A DNA stretch of 64,000 nt from Actinospica sp035552695. GTDB lineage: Bacteria; Actinomycetota; Actinomycetes; Streptomycetales; Catenulisporaceae. The notes under the pieces were generated by a model. That model ran no database searches and was not told the origin of the DNA. It saw nothing but the letters and a program-made list of their open reading frames with translations. The DNA is taken from contig NZ_DASZKT010000258.1 in NCBI RefSeq assembly GCF_035552695.1, positions 1 to 64,000 on the forward strand, given 5' to 3'. Each line of letters begins with the position of its first letter. Position 1 is the first letter of the stretch. Position numbers and translations under genes: made by a program. Shown here one piece after another: positions 41,004 through 49,130 of this stretch.

Positions 41004-41936
41004 TTGATCGAGCTCGAGGAACTGCCCGAGCTGGTCGACCCGGTGATGATCGCGGCCTTCGAGGGCTGGAACGACGCCGCGGACGCGGCCTCGAACGCCG
41101 TGCGTCATCTGGCCGAGGTCCTCGACGCGGACCTGTTCGGTGCGATGGACGCCGAGGATTACTACGACTTTCAGGTCAACCGGCCGATGCTCGCCCTCGC
41201 GGAGGACGGCGAGCGCGAGCTGGTGTGGCCGACCACGCGCTTCTCGGTGGCCCGGGTCCCGGTCGCGGCGCACGACGGCGCCGTGCCCGGCGCGGAAGGC
41301 ACCGCGGAGGGCGAGCCGCGGGTGCGCGACGTCGTGCTGGTGCACGGCATCGAGCCCAACATGCGCTGGCAGTCCTTCTCCGAGGAGCTGTTCGACCTGG
41401 CCAGGGATCTCGGCGTGAGCACGGTGGTGGTGCTCGGCGCGCTGCTCGCGGACGTGCCGCACACCCGCCCGGTGCCGGTCAGCGGCTCGTCCGGCGACCA
41501 GGAGCTGGCCACGGCGCACGGCCTGGAGTCCCCGACGTACCAGGGTCCGACCGGCATCAACGGCGTGCTGCAGGAGCTGGCCAGGCAGGAGGAGATCCCG
41601 CTGATCTCCTTCTGGGCCGCGGTTCCGCACTACGTGGCCCAGGCGCCCTGCCCGAAGGCCACGCTCGCGCTGATCCGCCGGCTGGAGGACGTGCTCGACC
41701 TGGCCATCCCCGCGGGCGACCTGCCGCAGGAGGCGCAGGACTGGGAGTCCGGCGTGGACGAGCTGGCCGGCGAGGACTCGGAGGTCGCGGAGTACGTGCG
41801 CAGCCTCGAGGAGGCCAAGGACACCGCGGACCTGCCCGAGGCCAGCGGCGAGGCGATCGCCCTGGAGTTCGAGCGCTACCTGCGCCGGCACGAGCGCCGG
41901 AGGCGCGGCGGCGAGGACGGCCCCGTCGGGCTCTGA
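41004..41936 (+). CDS. PAC2 family protein
   Basis: A 310-residue protein. LPELVDPVMIAAFEGWNDAA is the family's N-terminal signature, then DFQVNRPMLAL, VHGIEPNMRWQSFSEELFDL, VVVLGALLADVPHTRPVPVS and PTGINGVLQELARQEEIPLI. PAC2 folds occur in archaeal and eukaryotic proteasome-assembly chaperones; a role in proteasome assembly in actinobacteria is suggested by fold but not shown. The TTG at 41004 is preceded by GAGGAGG and matches the usual family start; an ATG at 40938 would add 22 residues of low-complexity sequence. Confidence 0.88.
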   Translation: MIELEELPELVDPVMIAAFEGWNDAADAASNAVRHLAEVLDADLFGAMDAEDYYDFQVNRPMLALAEDGERELVWPTTRFSVARVPVAAHDGAVPGAEGTAEGEPRVRDVVLVHGIEPNMRWQSFSEELFDLARDLGVSTVVVLGALLADVPHTRPVPVSGSSGDQELATAHGLESPTYQGPTGINGVLQELARQEEIPLISFWAAVPHYVAQAPCPKATLALIRRLEDVLDLAIPAGDLPQEAQDWESGVDELAGEDSEVAEYVRSLEEAKDTADLPEASGEAIALEFERYLRRHERRRRGGEDGPVGL

Positions 41937-42047
41937 GCTCGGGCTGAGTAGTCCTTTCAGTCTTTCCTGATTCACCACTTTCGTCCGCTTTCTCATGTCG
42001 GCATGATCGACACGGGGAGGCGGACTTTTTGGCGTTCAGGGGGCGCC

Positions 42048-42076
42048 TTGACGCAACCTTTCGGCTGCCATACAGT
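42048..42076 (+). promoter_or_regulatory. Promoter of the ArsR operon
   Basis: TTGACG (42048-42053), exactly 17 bases, then TACAGT (42071-42076). This is the best sigma-70-type promoter in the window. Confidence 0.8.
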
Positions 42077-42096
42077 GGCAACTGTTAGGTTGCCAC
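42075..42096. promoter_or_regulatory. Operator dyad of the ArsR-type repressor
   Basis: A perfect palindrome GTGGCAAC-N6-GTTGCCAC that begins in the -10 box and covers the predicted start of transcription. The position suits autorepression by the ArsR-type protein at 42533. Confidence 0.7.
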
Positions 42097-42111
42097 ACCG
42101 AGGAGGCAGTC

Positions 42112-42546
42112 ATGGGATTCCCCGATCGCATCGAGAGAACAGTCGACCTGGCCCATCGGCCGGCCAAGGTCTGGACGGCGCTGACCACGGCCGACGGCCT
42201 CGGCGCCTGGTTCGGCCAGCAGGCCACGATCGACCTGCGGCCGGGCGGGGCGGGCCAGATGAAGTTCGGCAACGGCCACACCGCGCAGATGCGGGTGGAG
42301 CGCGTGGAGGTGCAGACCGTCTTCGGCTACACCTGGCACATCTACGGGCTTCCGGAGGACGACCCGCGCCGCACGTACGTGGAGTTCACCCTGGAGCCGA
42401 CCGCCGTCGGCACGAGGCTGACCGTCGTCGAGTCCGGCTTCGCGCAGCTGTCCGCGGAGGCGCACGACACGGCGTTCAACGGCAACACCCAGGGCTGGGC
42501 CAGCGAACTGGGCGAGCTCGTCGAATACCTCGATGCCGACGTCTGA
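42112..42546 (+). CDS. SRPBCC / AHSA1-type protein
   Basis: A 144-residue START/Bet v1-like protein: RIERTVDLAHRPAKVWTALT, GLGAWFGQQATIDLRPGGAG and YVEFTLEPTAVGTRLTVVES are typical of the AHSA1-like SRPBCC group that is regularly paired with an ArsR regulator. It may bind a hydrophobic ligand. GAGGAGGCAGTC precedes the ATG. It overlaps the next gene by 14 bases. Confidence 0.9.
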   Translation: MGFPDRIERTVDLAHRPAKVWTALTTADGLGAWFGQQATIDLRPGGAGQMKFGNGHTAQMRVERVEVQTVFGYTWHIYGLPEDDPRRTYVEFTLEPTAVGTRLTVVESGFAQLSAEAHDTAFNGNTQGWASELGELVEYLDADV

Positions 42547-42880
42547 CACCGAGGCGGTCGCCGAGCAGGTCTTCGTGGCCCTCGGCGACCCCACCCGGCG
42601 CGCCATCCTGGCGTCGCTGGCCTCGGGCGGGCCGGCCACGGTCACGGATCTGGCCGGCCGGCTCCCGATCACCCGTCAGGCGATCGCCAAGCATCTCACC
42701 CTGCTGTCCGAAGCCGGGCTGGTGACGGCGGAACCCGGTGAACGGCGCCGCGTGCGCTACCGGCTCCGCTCGGCGCCGATGCAGGTGGCACAGCAGTTCC
42801 TGGCCGCGTTGGCGCACGACTGGGACGGCTCGCTCGATCGGCTGAAGGACCACCTCGATCACCTCATTGAGGAGGACTGA
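42533..42880 (+). CDS. ArsR-family winged-helix regulator
   Basis: A 115-residue repressor: VFVALGDPTRRAILASLASG, the DNA-reading helices VTDLAGRLPITRQAIAKHLT and the wing ERRRVRYRLRSAP. There is no cysteine metal site, so it belongs to the non-metal ArsR group that partners SRPBCC proteins. It probably binds the dyad at 42075-42096 and controls its own operon. Its stop shares a base with the next start (TGATG). Confidence 0.92.
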   Translation: MPTSDTEAVAEQVFVALGDPTRRAILASLASGGPATVTDLAGRLPITRQAIAKHLTLLSEAGLVTAEPGERRRVRYRLRSAPMQVAQQFLAALAHDWDGSLDRLKDHLDHLIEED

Positions 42881-43536
42881 TGGTGAACTTGGCTTCGCGG
42901 CGCACGCCAACGTCGGCGCTGGTGCTGACGGCGACGTTCGCACTGGCCGCCGCGTGCTGGGTGGCCGCGGCCCGGCTGATGGACGGAATGGACATGGGCA
43001 TCGCGACGACGCCCGGAACGTTCGGGTTCTTCGCGGCGGCCTGGGTGGCGATGACGGCGGCGATGATGCTGCCGGGTGCCGCCCCGGCGATCGCCAGATA
43101 CGCGGGAACGCGCGGCACCCTGTCCGCCGCGACGCTGTTCGCCGTGCCCTACCTGGCCGTCTGGACGTTCGCGGGCGTCGTGGCGTTCGCACTGGACCGG
43201 CCGCACGGCGCGACCGTCGCCGGCGCGACGGTGATCGCGGCGGGCTGCTACGAACTCACGCCGGTCAAGCGGCACTTCCGTCGGCGCTGTCGTGAGGATG
43301 TCGGCGACGGGCTGGGCTACGGGCTGTGCTGCGTCGGGTCGACCGTCGGGCTGATGGCGATGCTGGTCGCGCTCGACGTGATGAGCCTGTTCTGGATGGC
43401 GCTCATCACGCTCCTGGCAACCGCCCAGAAGCTGCTGACCCCGAAGCTCGCGATCGACGTGCCGCTGGCACTGGCGCTCATCGGGCTCGGAATCCTGATC
43501 GTGATCGCTCCGGGAACGGTCCCGGGGACAAGCTAG
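42880..43536 (+). CDS. DUF2182 integral membrane protein
   Basis: A 218-residue protein with about six spans. FFAAAWVAMTAAMMLPGAAP with the repeated Met, the preceding MDGMDMGIA and YELTPVKRHFRRRC match the predicted metal-binding membrane family DUF2182, for which no reaction is established. It is coupled to the ArsR gene by TGATG. Confidence 0.85.
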   Translation: MVNLASRRTPTSALVLTATFALAAACWVAAARLMDGMDMGIATTPGTFGFFAAAWVAMTAAMMLPGAAPAIARYAGTRGTLSAATLFAVPYLAVWTFAGVVAFALDRPHGATVAGATVIAAGCYELTPVKRHFRRRCREDVGDGLGYGLCCVGSTVGLMAMLVALDVMSLFWMALITLLATAQKLLTPKLAIDVPLALALIGLGILIVIAPGTVPGTS

Positions 43537-43550
43537 GAAGGAGAAAGGCG

Positions 43551-44315
43551 ATGACCGCTCACAAGACGGGGACACGCGAGGAGTGGCTGGCCGCGCGGCT
43601 GGAGCTGCTCGACGCGGAGAAGGAGCACACCCGGCGCGCCGACGAGTTGGCGCGGCAGCGGCAGGAACTGCCCTGGGTCAGGGTGGACAAGGACTACCGC
43701 TTCGAGTCCGAGGAGGGGCCGGCATCGCTCGCCGACCTGTTCCGGGGGCGCTCGCAGCTCATCATCTATCACTTCATGTTCGGCCCCGACTACACGGCCG
43801 GGTGCCCGTCCTGCTCGGCGATCGCGGACGGCTTCAACGGCTTCGAGGTGCACCTGGCCAACCACGACGTCGCGTTCTCCGCGGTCTCGCGGGCCCCGTT
43901 CGCCAAGCTCGACGAGTACCGGAAGCGGATGGGCTGGAGCTTCCCGTGGGCCTCGTCCCACGGCAGCGACTTCAACTTCGACTTCGGGGCGGCGCACACG
44001 AAGGAGGAGTGGGACTCCGGCCTGGCGAGGTACAACTTCGCCGAACAGGACATCCGGCCGACCACGGCGGAGCAGCAGAGTTCCCTCGACGACTTCGCCC
44101 AGTCGATCGTCGACACGGACTGGCGGACCTACCGCTCCGAGGGCCCCGGCATGAGCGCCTTCGCCGTGCAGGACGGCACTGTCTTCCACACCTACTCGGC
44201 GTATTCGCGCGGACTGGACGGCCTGTGGGGCATGTACCAGTGGCTCGACAGGGCGCCGCGCGGCCGCAACGAGGACGGCGTGTGGTGGCGTCGCCACGAC
44301 GAGTACGACAAGTAA
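43551..44315 (+). CDS. DUF899 thioredoxin-like protein
   Basis: A 254-residue protein of the DUF899 group with a thioredoxin-like fold: KDYRFESEEGPASLADLFRG, QLIIYHFMFGPDYTAGCPSC (a CPSC near the usual redox position) and NHDVAFSAVSRAPFAKLDEY. The activity is not established. AAGGAGAAAGGCG precedes the ATG at 43551. It is the last gene of the ArsR operon and is followed by a bidirectional terminator. Confidence 0.9.
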   Translation: MTAHKTGTREEWLAARLELLDAEKEHTRRADELARQRQELPWVRVDKDYRFESEEGPASLADLFRGRSQLIIYHFMFGPDYTAGCPSCSAIADGFNGFEVHLANHDVAFSAVSRAPFAKLDEYRKRMGWSFPWASSHGSDFNFDFGAAHTKEEWDSGLARYNFAEQDIRPTTAEQQSSLDDFAQSIVDTDWRTYRSEGPGMSAFAVQDGTVFHTYSAYSRGLDGLWGMYQWLDRAPRGRNEDGVWWRRHDEYDK

Positions 44316-44350
44316 TACGGAGAAAGAGCGATACGAAGAAGAGCAACGCG

Positions 44351-44395
44351 GATCAGGATCGGACTCGTGCTCTGCGCATGAGTCCGATCCTGATC
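44351..44395. terminator. Bidirectional terminator, perfect 16-bp stem
   Basis: Bases 44351-44366 (GATCAGGATCGGACTC) and 44380-44395 pair exactly around 13 bases. It lies between the convergent DUF899 and mshC genes. Confidence 0.85.
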
Positions 44396-44400
44396 ATTCG

Positions 44401-45651
44401 TCAGAGCGCCACGCCGAGCAGGGCGTCGAGGGCGCGGGCGGCGAGGCCGGGGGCTCCGGGATCGGCGGTGGCGCCCGAAGCGGGGCCCACGAGCACTGAT
44501 TCGGCCCACTCGTCCATGGCCTTGAGGGCGCCGGGGGCGTCGAGGTCGTCGGCCAGGCGCTCGCGCAACTCGGCGAGCAGCGCGTCGGCGGACGGGGCGT
44601 CGGGACGGCTGACGGCCTCGCGCCAGCGGGCGAGCCGCGCCTCGGCGCGCTCCAGGTCCGCGGCGTGCCACTCCCAGTCCGTCCGGTGGTGGTGGGCCAG
44701 CAGCGCCAGCCGGATCGCGATCGGGTCGTGGCCCTCGGCGCGCAACTTGGAGACGAAGACGAGGTTGCCGCGCGACTTCGACATCTTCTCGCCGTCCAGG
44801 CCGACCATGCCGGCGTGCACGTAGGCGTGCGCGAAGGGCCGCTCACCGGTGACGACCTGGGCCTCGGCCGCACCCATCTCGTGGTGCGGGAACGCCAGAT
44901 CGCTACCGCCGCCCTGCACGTCGATGCCCGCGCCCAGATACTCAAGCGCGATCGCGGCACACTCGATATGCCAGCCCGGCCGGCCCTTGCCGAGCGCAGT
45001 CCCCCAGGACGGCTCGCCGGGACGCTCGGCCAGCCACAGCAGGCAGTCCAGCGGATGCCGCTTGCCCGGCCGATCCGGATCGCCGCCCCGCTCCGCGAAG
45101 ATCTTCTCGCGCAGGCCCGGGTCGAGCCGCGAGACGCTGCCGAAGTCCGGGTCCGCGTGCACGTCGAAGTAAATGTCCTGATCGACGTGGTACGCCGCGC
45201 CCTGCTCGAGCAGCCGCTGCACCAGCGTGACGACCAGGCCGATCGACTCGACGGCGCCGATGTACCGGTACGGCGGCAGGATCCGCAGCGCGGTCATGTC
45301 CTCGCGGAACAGCGCGGTCTCGCGCATGGCGAGCACCTGCCAGTCGTCCTGGTCGCGCTCGGCCCGCTCCAGCAGCGGGTCGTCGACGTCTGTCACGTTC
45401 TGCACGTAGCGCACGTCGTATCCGGCATCCAGCCAGGCCCGCTGTACCAGATCGAAGGCCAGGTAGGTGGCCGCGTGCCCGAGGTGGGTGGCATCGTACG
45501 GAGTGATACCGCAGACGTAGATCCTGGCCGGACCGTCCGCGGCGGGGCGGGCGGGGGTGTCGACGAGGCCGCCGGCCGAGGAGTCGTAGAGCCGCGGCGG
45601 CTGCCCGAGTCCGGGCAGTTTGGGCAGGTGGGTGGTAGGCCAGGCATCCAT
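44401..45651 (-). CDS. mshC: Mycothiol ligase MshC (Cys--GlcN-Ins ligase)
   Basis: A 416-residue class I tRNA-synthetase-like enzyme that joins cysteine to GlcN-inositol in mycothiol synthesis. YVCGITPYDATHLGHAATYL holds the zinc Cys (47) and the HIGH-like THLGHA (55-60). VGLDGEKMSKSRGNLVF is the KMSKS loop near 290. The absence of the tRNA-binding tail and the ITPYDATHLGHA form separate it from CysS. TAAGTT lies seven bases before the ATG and no binding site is seen, suggesting a leaderless mRNA. Confidence 0.95.
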   Translation of the reverse strand: MDAWPTTHLPKLPGLGQPPRLYDSSAGGLVDTPARPAADGPARIYVCGITPYDATHLGHAATYLAFDLVQRAWLDAGYDVRYVQNVTDVDDPLLERAERDQDDWQVLAMRETALFREDMTALRILPPYRYIGAVESIGLVVTLVQRLLEQGAAYHVDQDIYFDVHADPDFGSVSRLDPGLREKIFAERGGDPDRPGKRHPLDCLLWLAERPGEPSWGTALGKGRPGWHIECAAIALEYLGAGIDVQGGGSDLAFPHHEMGAAEAQVVTGERPFAHAYVHAGMVGLDGEKMSKSRGNLVFVSKLRAEGHDPIAIRLALLAHHHRTDWEWHAADLERAEARLARWREAVSRPDAPSADALLAELRERLADDLDAPGALKAMDEWAESVLVGPASGATADPGAPGLAARALDALLGVAL

Positions 45652-45658
45652 ACCGACT

Positions 45659-45664
45659 AACTTA
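45659..45664 (-). promoter_or_regulatory. -10 box of a probable leaderless mshC promoter
   Basis: The minus strand reads TAAGTT, seven bases, then ATG at 45651. The -35 is poor. Confidence 0.35.
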
Positions 45665-45719
45665 CCCTGCGTTGATCGGCGCCATTTCCGTCCAGGCGGT
45701 GACGGAACTCACCGCGAAT

Positions 45720-46535
45720 TCACACCGGCGGCCAGGGCACCGGGCGCATCCGGCCGTCCGGTCCCGGCAGCGCGCCGACCGCGAGCAGCTCCTCGATCCG
45801 CTCCCGGAAGGCCGCGAGCTCCGCGCGGGTCAGCAGCTCGGCCAGCCGCCCGGCGAGCTGCTCGTCGTCGCGCAGCTTCTCCAACTCGGCGCGCTCGACC
45901 GGCTCGAGCTCGCGGTCGGCGAAGCCCCACAGCAGGGTGCGGAGTTTGTCCTCGGCGTGGAAGGTCAGGCCGTGGTCGATGCCGAGCACCGTGCCGTCGG
46001 CGAGCGGCAGCAGGTGGCCGCCCTTGCGGTCGGCGTTGTTGACCACGACGTCGAACAGCGCGATCCGGCGCAGCGCCGGTCCGTCGCGGTGTGCCAGGAC
46101 CGCGTCCGAGCCGTCGGAGAGCTGCACGGCCAGCACCGGGCACCAGTCCTCGGCGTCCTGGGAACGCAGATCCTTGAGAACGGTCACCGCGCCGGACAGG
46201 TCCGTGTCCTCGATCCACTGCTGCACCATGCCGCGGCCGAACGGACCGTCGCGCTCGATCGTGCACGGCACGATGCGCCAGCCCGCGGCCTCGCTCACCG
46301 CGTACGCCGCAAGTTCGCGGGCCGCGAGGGTGCCGTCCGGGAAGTCGTGCAGCGGCCGCTCGCCCGCGACCGGCTTGTAGACGCAGGCCACGCTCGCGCC
46401 GTCGAGCTCGACGCGGCAGTAGAGCGTCGCGTTGGAGGCCTCGGTGAGCCTGCCCTCGACGGTGAGCTCGCCCCCCCGCAGCAGCCGCTCGATCCCGTTC
46501 ATCGCGTCAGGTCCCCCGTCCATCGCTGTGCTCAC
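45720..46535 (-). CDS. SCO1664-type PI3/4-kinase-like protein
   Basis: A 271-residue protein with a small kinase-like fold: VACVYKPVAGERPLHDFPDG (ATP-binding Lys), FDVVVNNADRKGGHLLPLAD (catalytic loop) and GIDHGLTFHAEDKLRTLLWG (metal-binding Asp). These match phosphatidylinositol 3/4-kinase-like proteins of actinobacteria whose substrate is not known. The GTG at 46535 overlaps the upstream stop as GTGA. It forms an operon with DUF3090 and perhaps the phosphatase. Confidence 0.85.
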   Translation of the reverse strand: MSTAMDGGPDAMNGIERLLRGGELTVEGRLTEASNATLYCRVELDGASVACVYKPVAGERPLHDFPDGTLAARELAAYAVSEAAGWRIVPCTIERDGPFGRGMVQQWIEDTDLSGAVTVLKDLRSQDAEDWCPVLAVQLSDGSDAVLAHRDGPALRRIALFDVVVNNADRKGGHLLPLADGTVLGIDHGLTFHAEDKLRTLLWGFADRELEPVERAELEKLRDDEQLAGRLAELLTRAELAAFRERIEELLAVGALPGPDGRMRPVPWPPV

Positions 46536-47104
46536 CCGGTCCGGCGGCGGTAGCCGTTCTGCCGCGGGCAGACGTGGCCGTCGGGATCGAGCGGGAGGCC
46601 GCAGAGCGGGCACGGCGGGCGTCCGGCGGCGACCACGGCGTCGGCCCGGGCGGCGAAGGCGCGGGCCTGGCCGCCGGTGATGTAGACCCGCAGCGCGTCC
46701 GGCGCCTCGGCGAACAGATCGTCGGACAGCGGCTCGGCGGCGTCCTCCACCTCGGTCACCGCGCCGGCCTCGATCACGATCCGGGAGTGCGACTCGTCCC
46801 ACGCGAGGGCGAGCGAGCCGACCCGGAAATCCTCCAGGATCGGCTGCTCGAGCGGGGCGGTGTCGGACAGGCCGGCCGGCACGGTCTCCGGGATCCCGGA
46901 GACGGCCCCGGTCCGCCGCACGATCTCGTCCAGCAGCTCGCCGAGGCGCGTGGCCAGCAGCGATACCTGCTCCTTCTCCATCGCCACGGAGGTGACCCGG
47001 GACCCGGAGCGCGCCTGCAGGTAGAACGTGCGGTTGCCCGGTTCGCCGACGGTGCCGGCGACGAACCGCTCAGGCGGGTCGTACACGAACAGCTGCCTAG
47101 GCAC
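46532..47104 (-). CDS. DUF3090 family protein
   Basis: A 190-residue protein starting VPRQLFVYDPPERFVAGTVG with the family's TFYLQARSGSRVTSVAMEKE and the C-terminal cysteine pattern PPCPLCGLPLDPDGHVCPRQ, which is probably a zinc site. The GTG at 47104 lies ten bases after GGGAGG. It is regularly found next to the SCO1664-type kinase-like gene; no function is established. Confidence 0.88.
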   Translation of the reverse strand: MPRQLFVYDPPERFVAGTVGEPGNRTFYLQARSGSRVTSVAMEKEQVSLLATRLGELLDEIVRRTGAVSGIPETVPAGLSDTAPLEQPILEDFRVGSLALAWDESHSRIVIEAGAVTEVEDAAEPLSDDLFAEAPDALRVYITGGQARAFAARADAVVAAGRPPCPLCGLPLDPDGHVCPRQNGYRRRTG

Positions 47105-47182
47105 AGGTACCGGGCCTCCCAAGAGTGCTCGAAGCGCATTCGGCGGACGGCTTCGTAGGCTTACCGTACAACGGATCTCTTG

Positions 47183-47872
47183 TCACGAGCCCGCCCCTCC
47201 GCCCACGGGCGCGTCACCCGCCTCACCTGCCTCGGACGCCGGTTCCATCGCACGGATCAGGGCACTCACGTCGCCGCCGACGTCGTTGAGCCGCAGCACG
47301 CTCGGCCGGGTTCCGTGGTAGCGGATCACGGTCAGCGAGCAGGGGTCGACGTGGATGCGCTGGAACAGATCCAGGTGCAGTCCGAGGGCGTCGGCCGCGA
47401 TCGCCTTGATCACGTCGCCGTGCGAGACGACGGCGTAGGTGGCCTGCTCGCCGAGCTTGGCGTTCCAGGCGCGCACGGCGGCGACCGCGCGGGCGGAGAG
47501 CGCGGCCAGCGACTCGCCGTCCGGGAACGCGGCGGCGGCGGGGTGCGCCTGCACGACGCGCCACAGCGGCTCCTCGGCCAGCGACTTCAGCGGCCGTCCC
47601 GACCAGGTGCCGTAGTCGCACTCGGTGAACCGCTCGTCCACCTCGAACAGGGTGCCCTCGCGCGCGGCGACCAGGCGTTCCGCGGTCTGCCTGGTGCGTT
47701 CTAGCGGGCTGGAGACGACGGCGTCGAGGTGCACGGGCATGAGCCGGGCGGCGAGCTCGACGGCCTGCGTCTCGCCGTGCTCGTCGAGGTTCACCCCGGG
47801 TGTGCGCCCGGCCAGCACTCCGGCGGTGTTCGCGGTGCTGCGGCCGTGTCGGACAAGCAGAACTGTGGTCAT
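47183..47872 (-). CDS. Histidine phosphatase (phosphoglycerate-mutase-like)
   Basis: A 229-residue member of the histidine phosphatase superfamily: TVLLVRHGRSTANTAGVLAG has the catalytic His, SSPLERTRQTAERL the Arg, ECDYGTWSGRPLKSL the acid and AVVSHGDVIKAIAADALGLH the second His. It belongs to the MSMEG_4193-like group next to DUF3090. The substrate is unknown. TAGGCT lies eight bases before the ATG. Confidence 0.92.
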   Translation of the reverse strand: MTTVLLVRHGRSTANTAGVLAGRTPGVNLDEHGETQAVELAARLMPVHLDAVVSSPLERTRQTAERLVAAREGTLFEVDERFTECDYGTWSGRPLKSLAEEPLWRVVQAHPAAAAFPDGESLAALSARAVAAVRAWNAKLGEQATYAVVSHGDVIKAIAADALGLHLDLFQRIHVDPCSLTVIRYHGTRPSVLRLNDVGGDVSALIRAMEPASEAGEAGDAPVGGGAGS

Positions 47873-47883
47873 CGGAGCCAAGC

Positions 47884-48924
47884 CTACGCCGCGGCGCCGC
47901 GCAGCCTCGCAGCCGTGCCGAGCGCGGCGAGGCGCTCGTCCTGGGTCGCGGCGAACGGGGTGAGCGAGAGGGTGGTCACGCCCGCGGCCTCGAAGTCGGC
48001 CATCCGCCGGGCGATCCGCTCCGGCGAGCCGAGCAGCGAGGTGGCGTCGATGAACTCCAGCGGGACCGCGGCGGCGGCGTTGCGGTGCTCGCGGGCCAGG
48101 TAGAGCTCCTGGACCCGGGCGGCCTCCTTCTCGAAGCCCATGCGGCAGGCGAGCTGGTTGTAGAAGTTCTGCTCGCGGCTGCCCATGCCGCCGATGTAGA
48201 GCGCGGCGTACCAGCGCACCTGCTCGGCGGCGCGCTCCACGTCCTCGTCCACGACGATCGGGACGGTGGGCACGACGTCGAACCCTTCCATGGTCTTGCC
48301 GATCTTCTCCCGGCCGGCCCGGATCGCGGCGAGCTGCTCGGCGGCGTGCCGCGGGCTGAAGAAGACGGCGAGCCAGCCGTCCGCGATCTCGCCGGCGAGC
48401 TCGAGGTTCTTCGGGCCGACGGCGGCGAGGTAGACCGGGATGTGCTCGCGGACCGGGTGCACCGTCAGCTGGATCCGCTTGCCCGGGCCGTCCGGCAGCG
48501 GGAGCTGGAAGTGCTTGCCCTGGTACTCGAGCTTCTTCCGGGTGAAGGCGAGGTTGATGATGTCCACGTACTCGCGGGTGCGGCCGAGCGGGGCGGCGAA
48601 GCGCACGCCGTGCCAGCCCTCGGAGACCTGCGGTCCGGATACGCCGAGGCCGAGCCGGAAGCGGCCGCCGGACAGCGAGTCGAGGGTGGCGGCGGTCATC
48701 GCGGTCATCGCCGGGGTGCGCGCCGGGATCTGGAAGACGGCCGAGCCGATGTCGATCCGCTCGGTCTGCGCGGCGACCCAGGACAGCACGGTGGCCGCGT
48801 CCGAGCCGTACGCCTCGGCGGCCCAGCAGACCGCGTATCCGAGGCGGTCGGCCTCGCGGGCCAGCGCGAGGTTGTCGCCGTCGTTGCCCGCGCCCCAGTA
48901 CCCGAGGTTCACACCCAGCTTCAT
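47884..48924 (-). CDS. LLM-class F420-dependent oxidoreductase
   Basis: A 346-residue TIM-barrel flavin/F420 enzyme: MKLGVNLGYWGAGNDGDNLA, LSGGRFRLGLGVSGPQVSEG, the following WHGVRFAAPLGRTREYVDII and PVYLAAVGPKNLELAGEIAD are classical luciferase-like motifs. The substrate is unknown. AAGGACC precedes the ATG. It ends 11 bases before the phosphatase gene. Confidence 0.92.
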   Translation of the reverse strand: MKLGVNLGYWGAGNDGDNLALAREADRLGYAVCWAAEAYGSDAATVLSWVAAQTERIDIGSAVFQIPARTPAMTAMTAATLDSLSGGRFRLGLGVSGPQVSEGWHGVRFAAPLGRTREYVDIINLAFTRKKLEYQGKHFQLPLPDGPGKRIQLTVHPVREHIPVYLAAVGPKNLELAGEIADGWLAVFFSPRHAAEQLAAIRAGREKIGKTMEGFDVVPTVPIVVDEDVERAAEQVRWYAALYIGGMGSREQNFYNQLACRMGFEKEAARVQELYLAREHRNAAAAVPLEFIDATSLLGSPERIARRMADFEAAGVTTLSLTPFAATQDERLAALGTAARLRGAAA

Positions 48925-49117
48925 CGATGGTCCTTACCGTGTCGGCTCGTGGTCGGCCCGTGCAGCGTCCCGCGGATCACCCTACTCGTAGGTAACATCG
49001 GGGGGAAGGCGGCGCGGCCCTCGTCAGGCGGCCTTCCCTTGTAGGCCGAACGGGTGTGCGCGTTACGACGCCGCCGCCGGACGAGTGACAGCCCCTTCAC
49101 CTGTCGGCCGAGCCCGG

Positions 49118-49123
49118 TAGATT
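49118..49123 (+). promoter_or_regulatory. -10 box of a probable leaderless aldo/keto reductase promoter
   Basis: TAGATT, seven bases, then ATG at 49131. A partial -35 (CTTCAC, 49095-49100) lies 17 bases upstream. Confidence 0.4.
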
Positions 49124-49130
49124 TCCTGGC

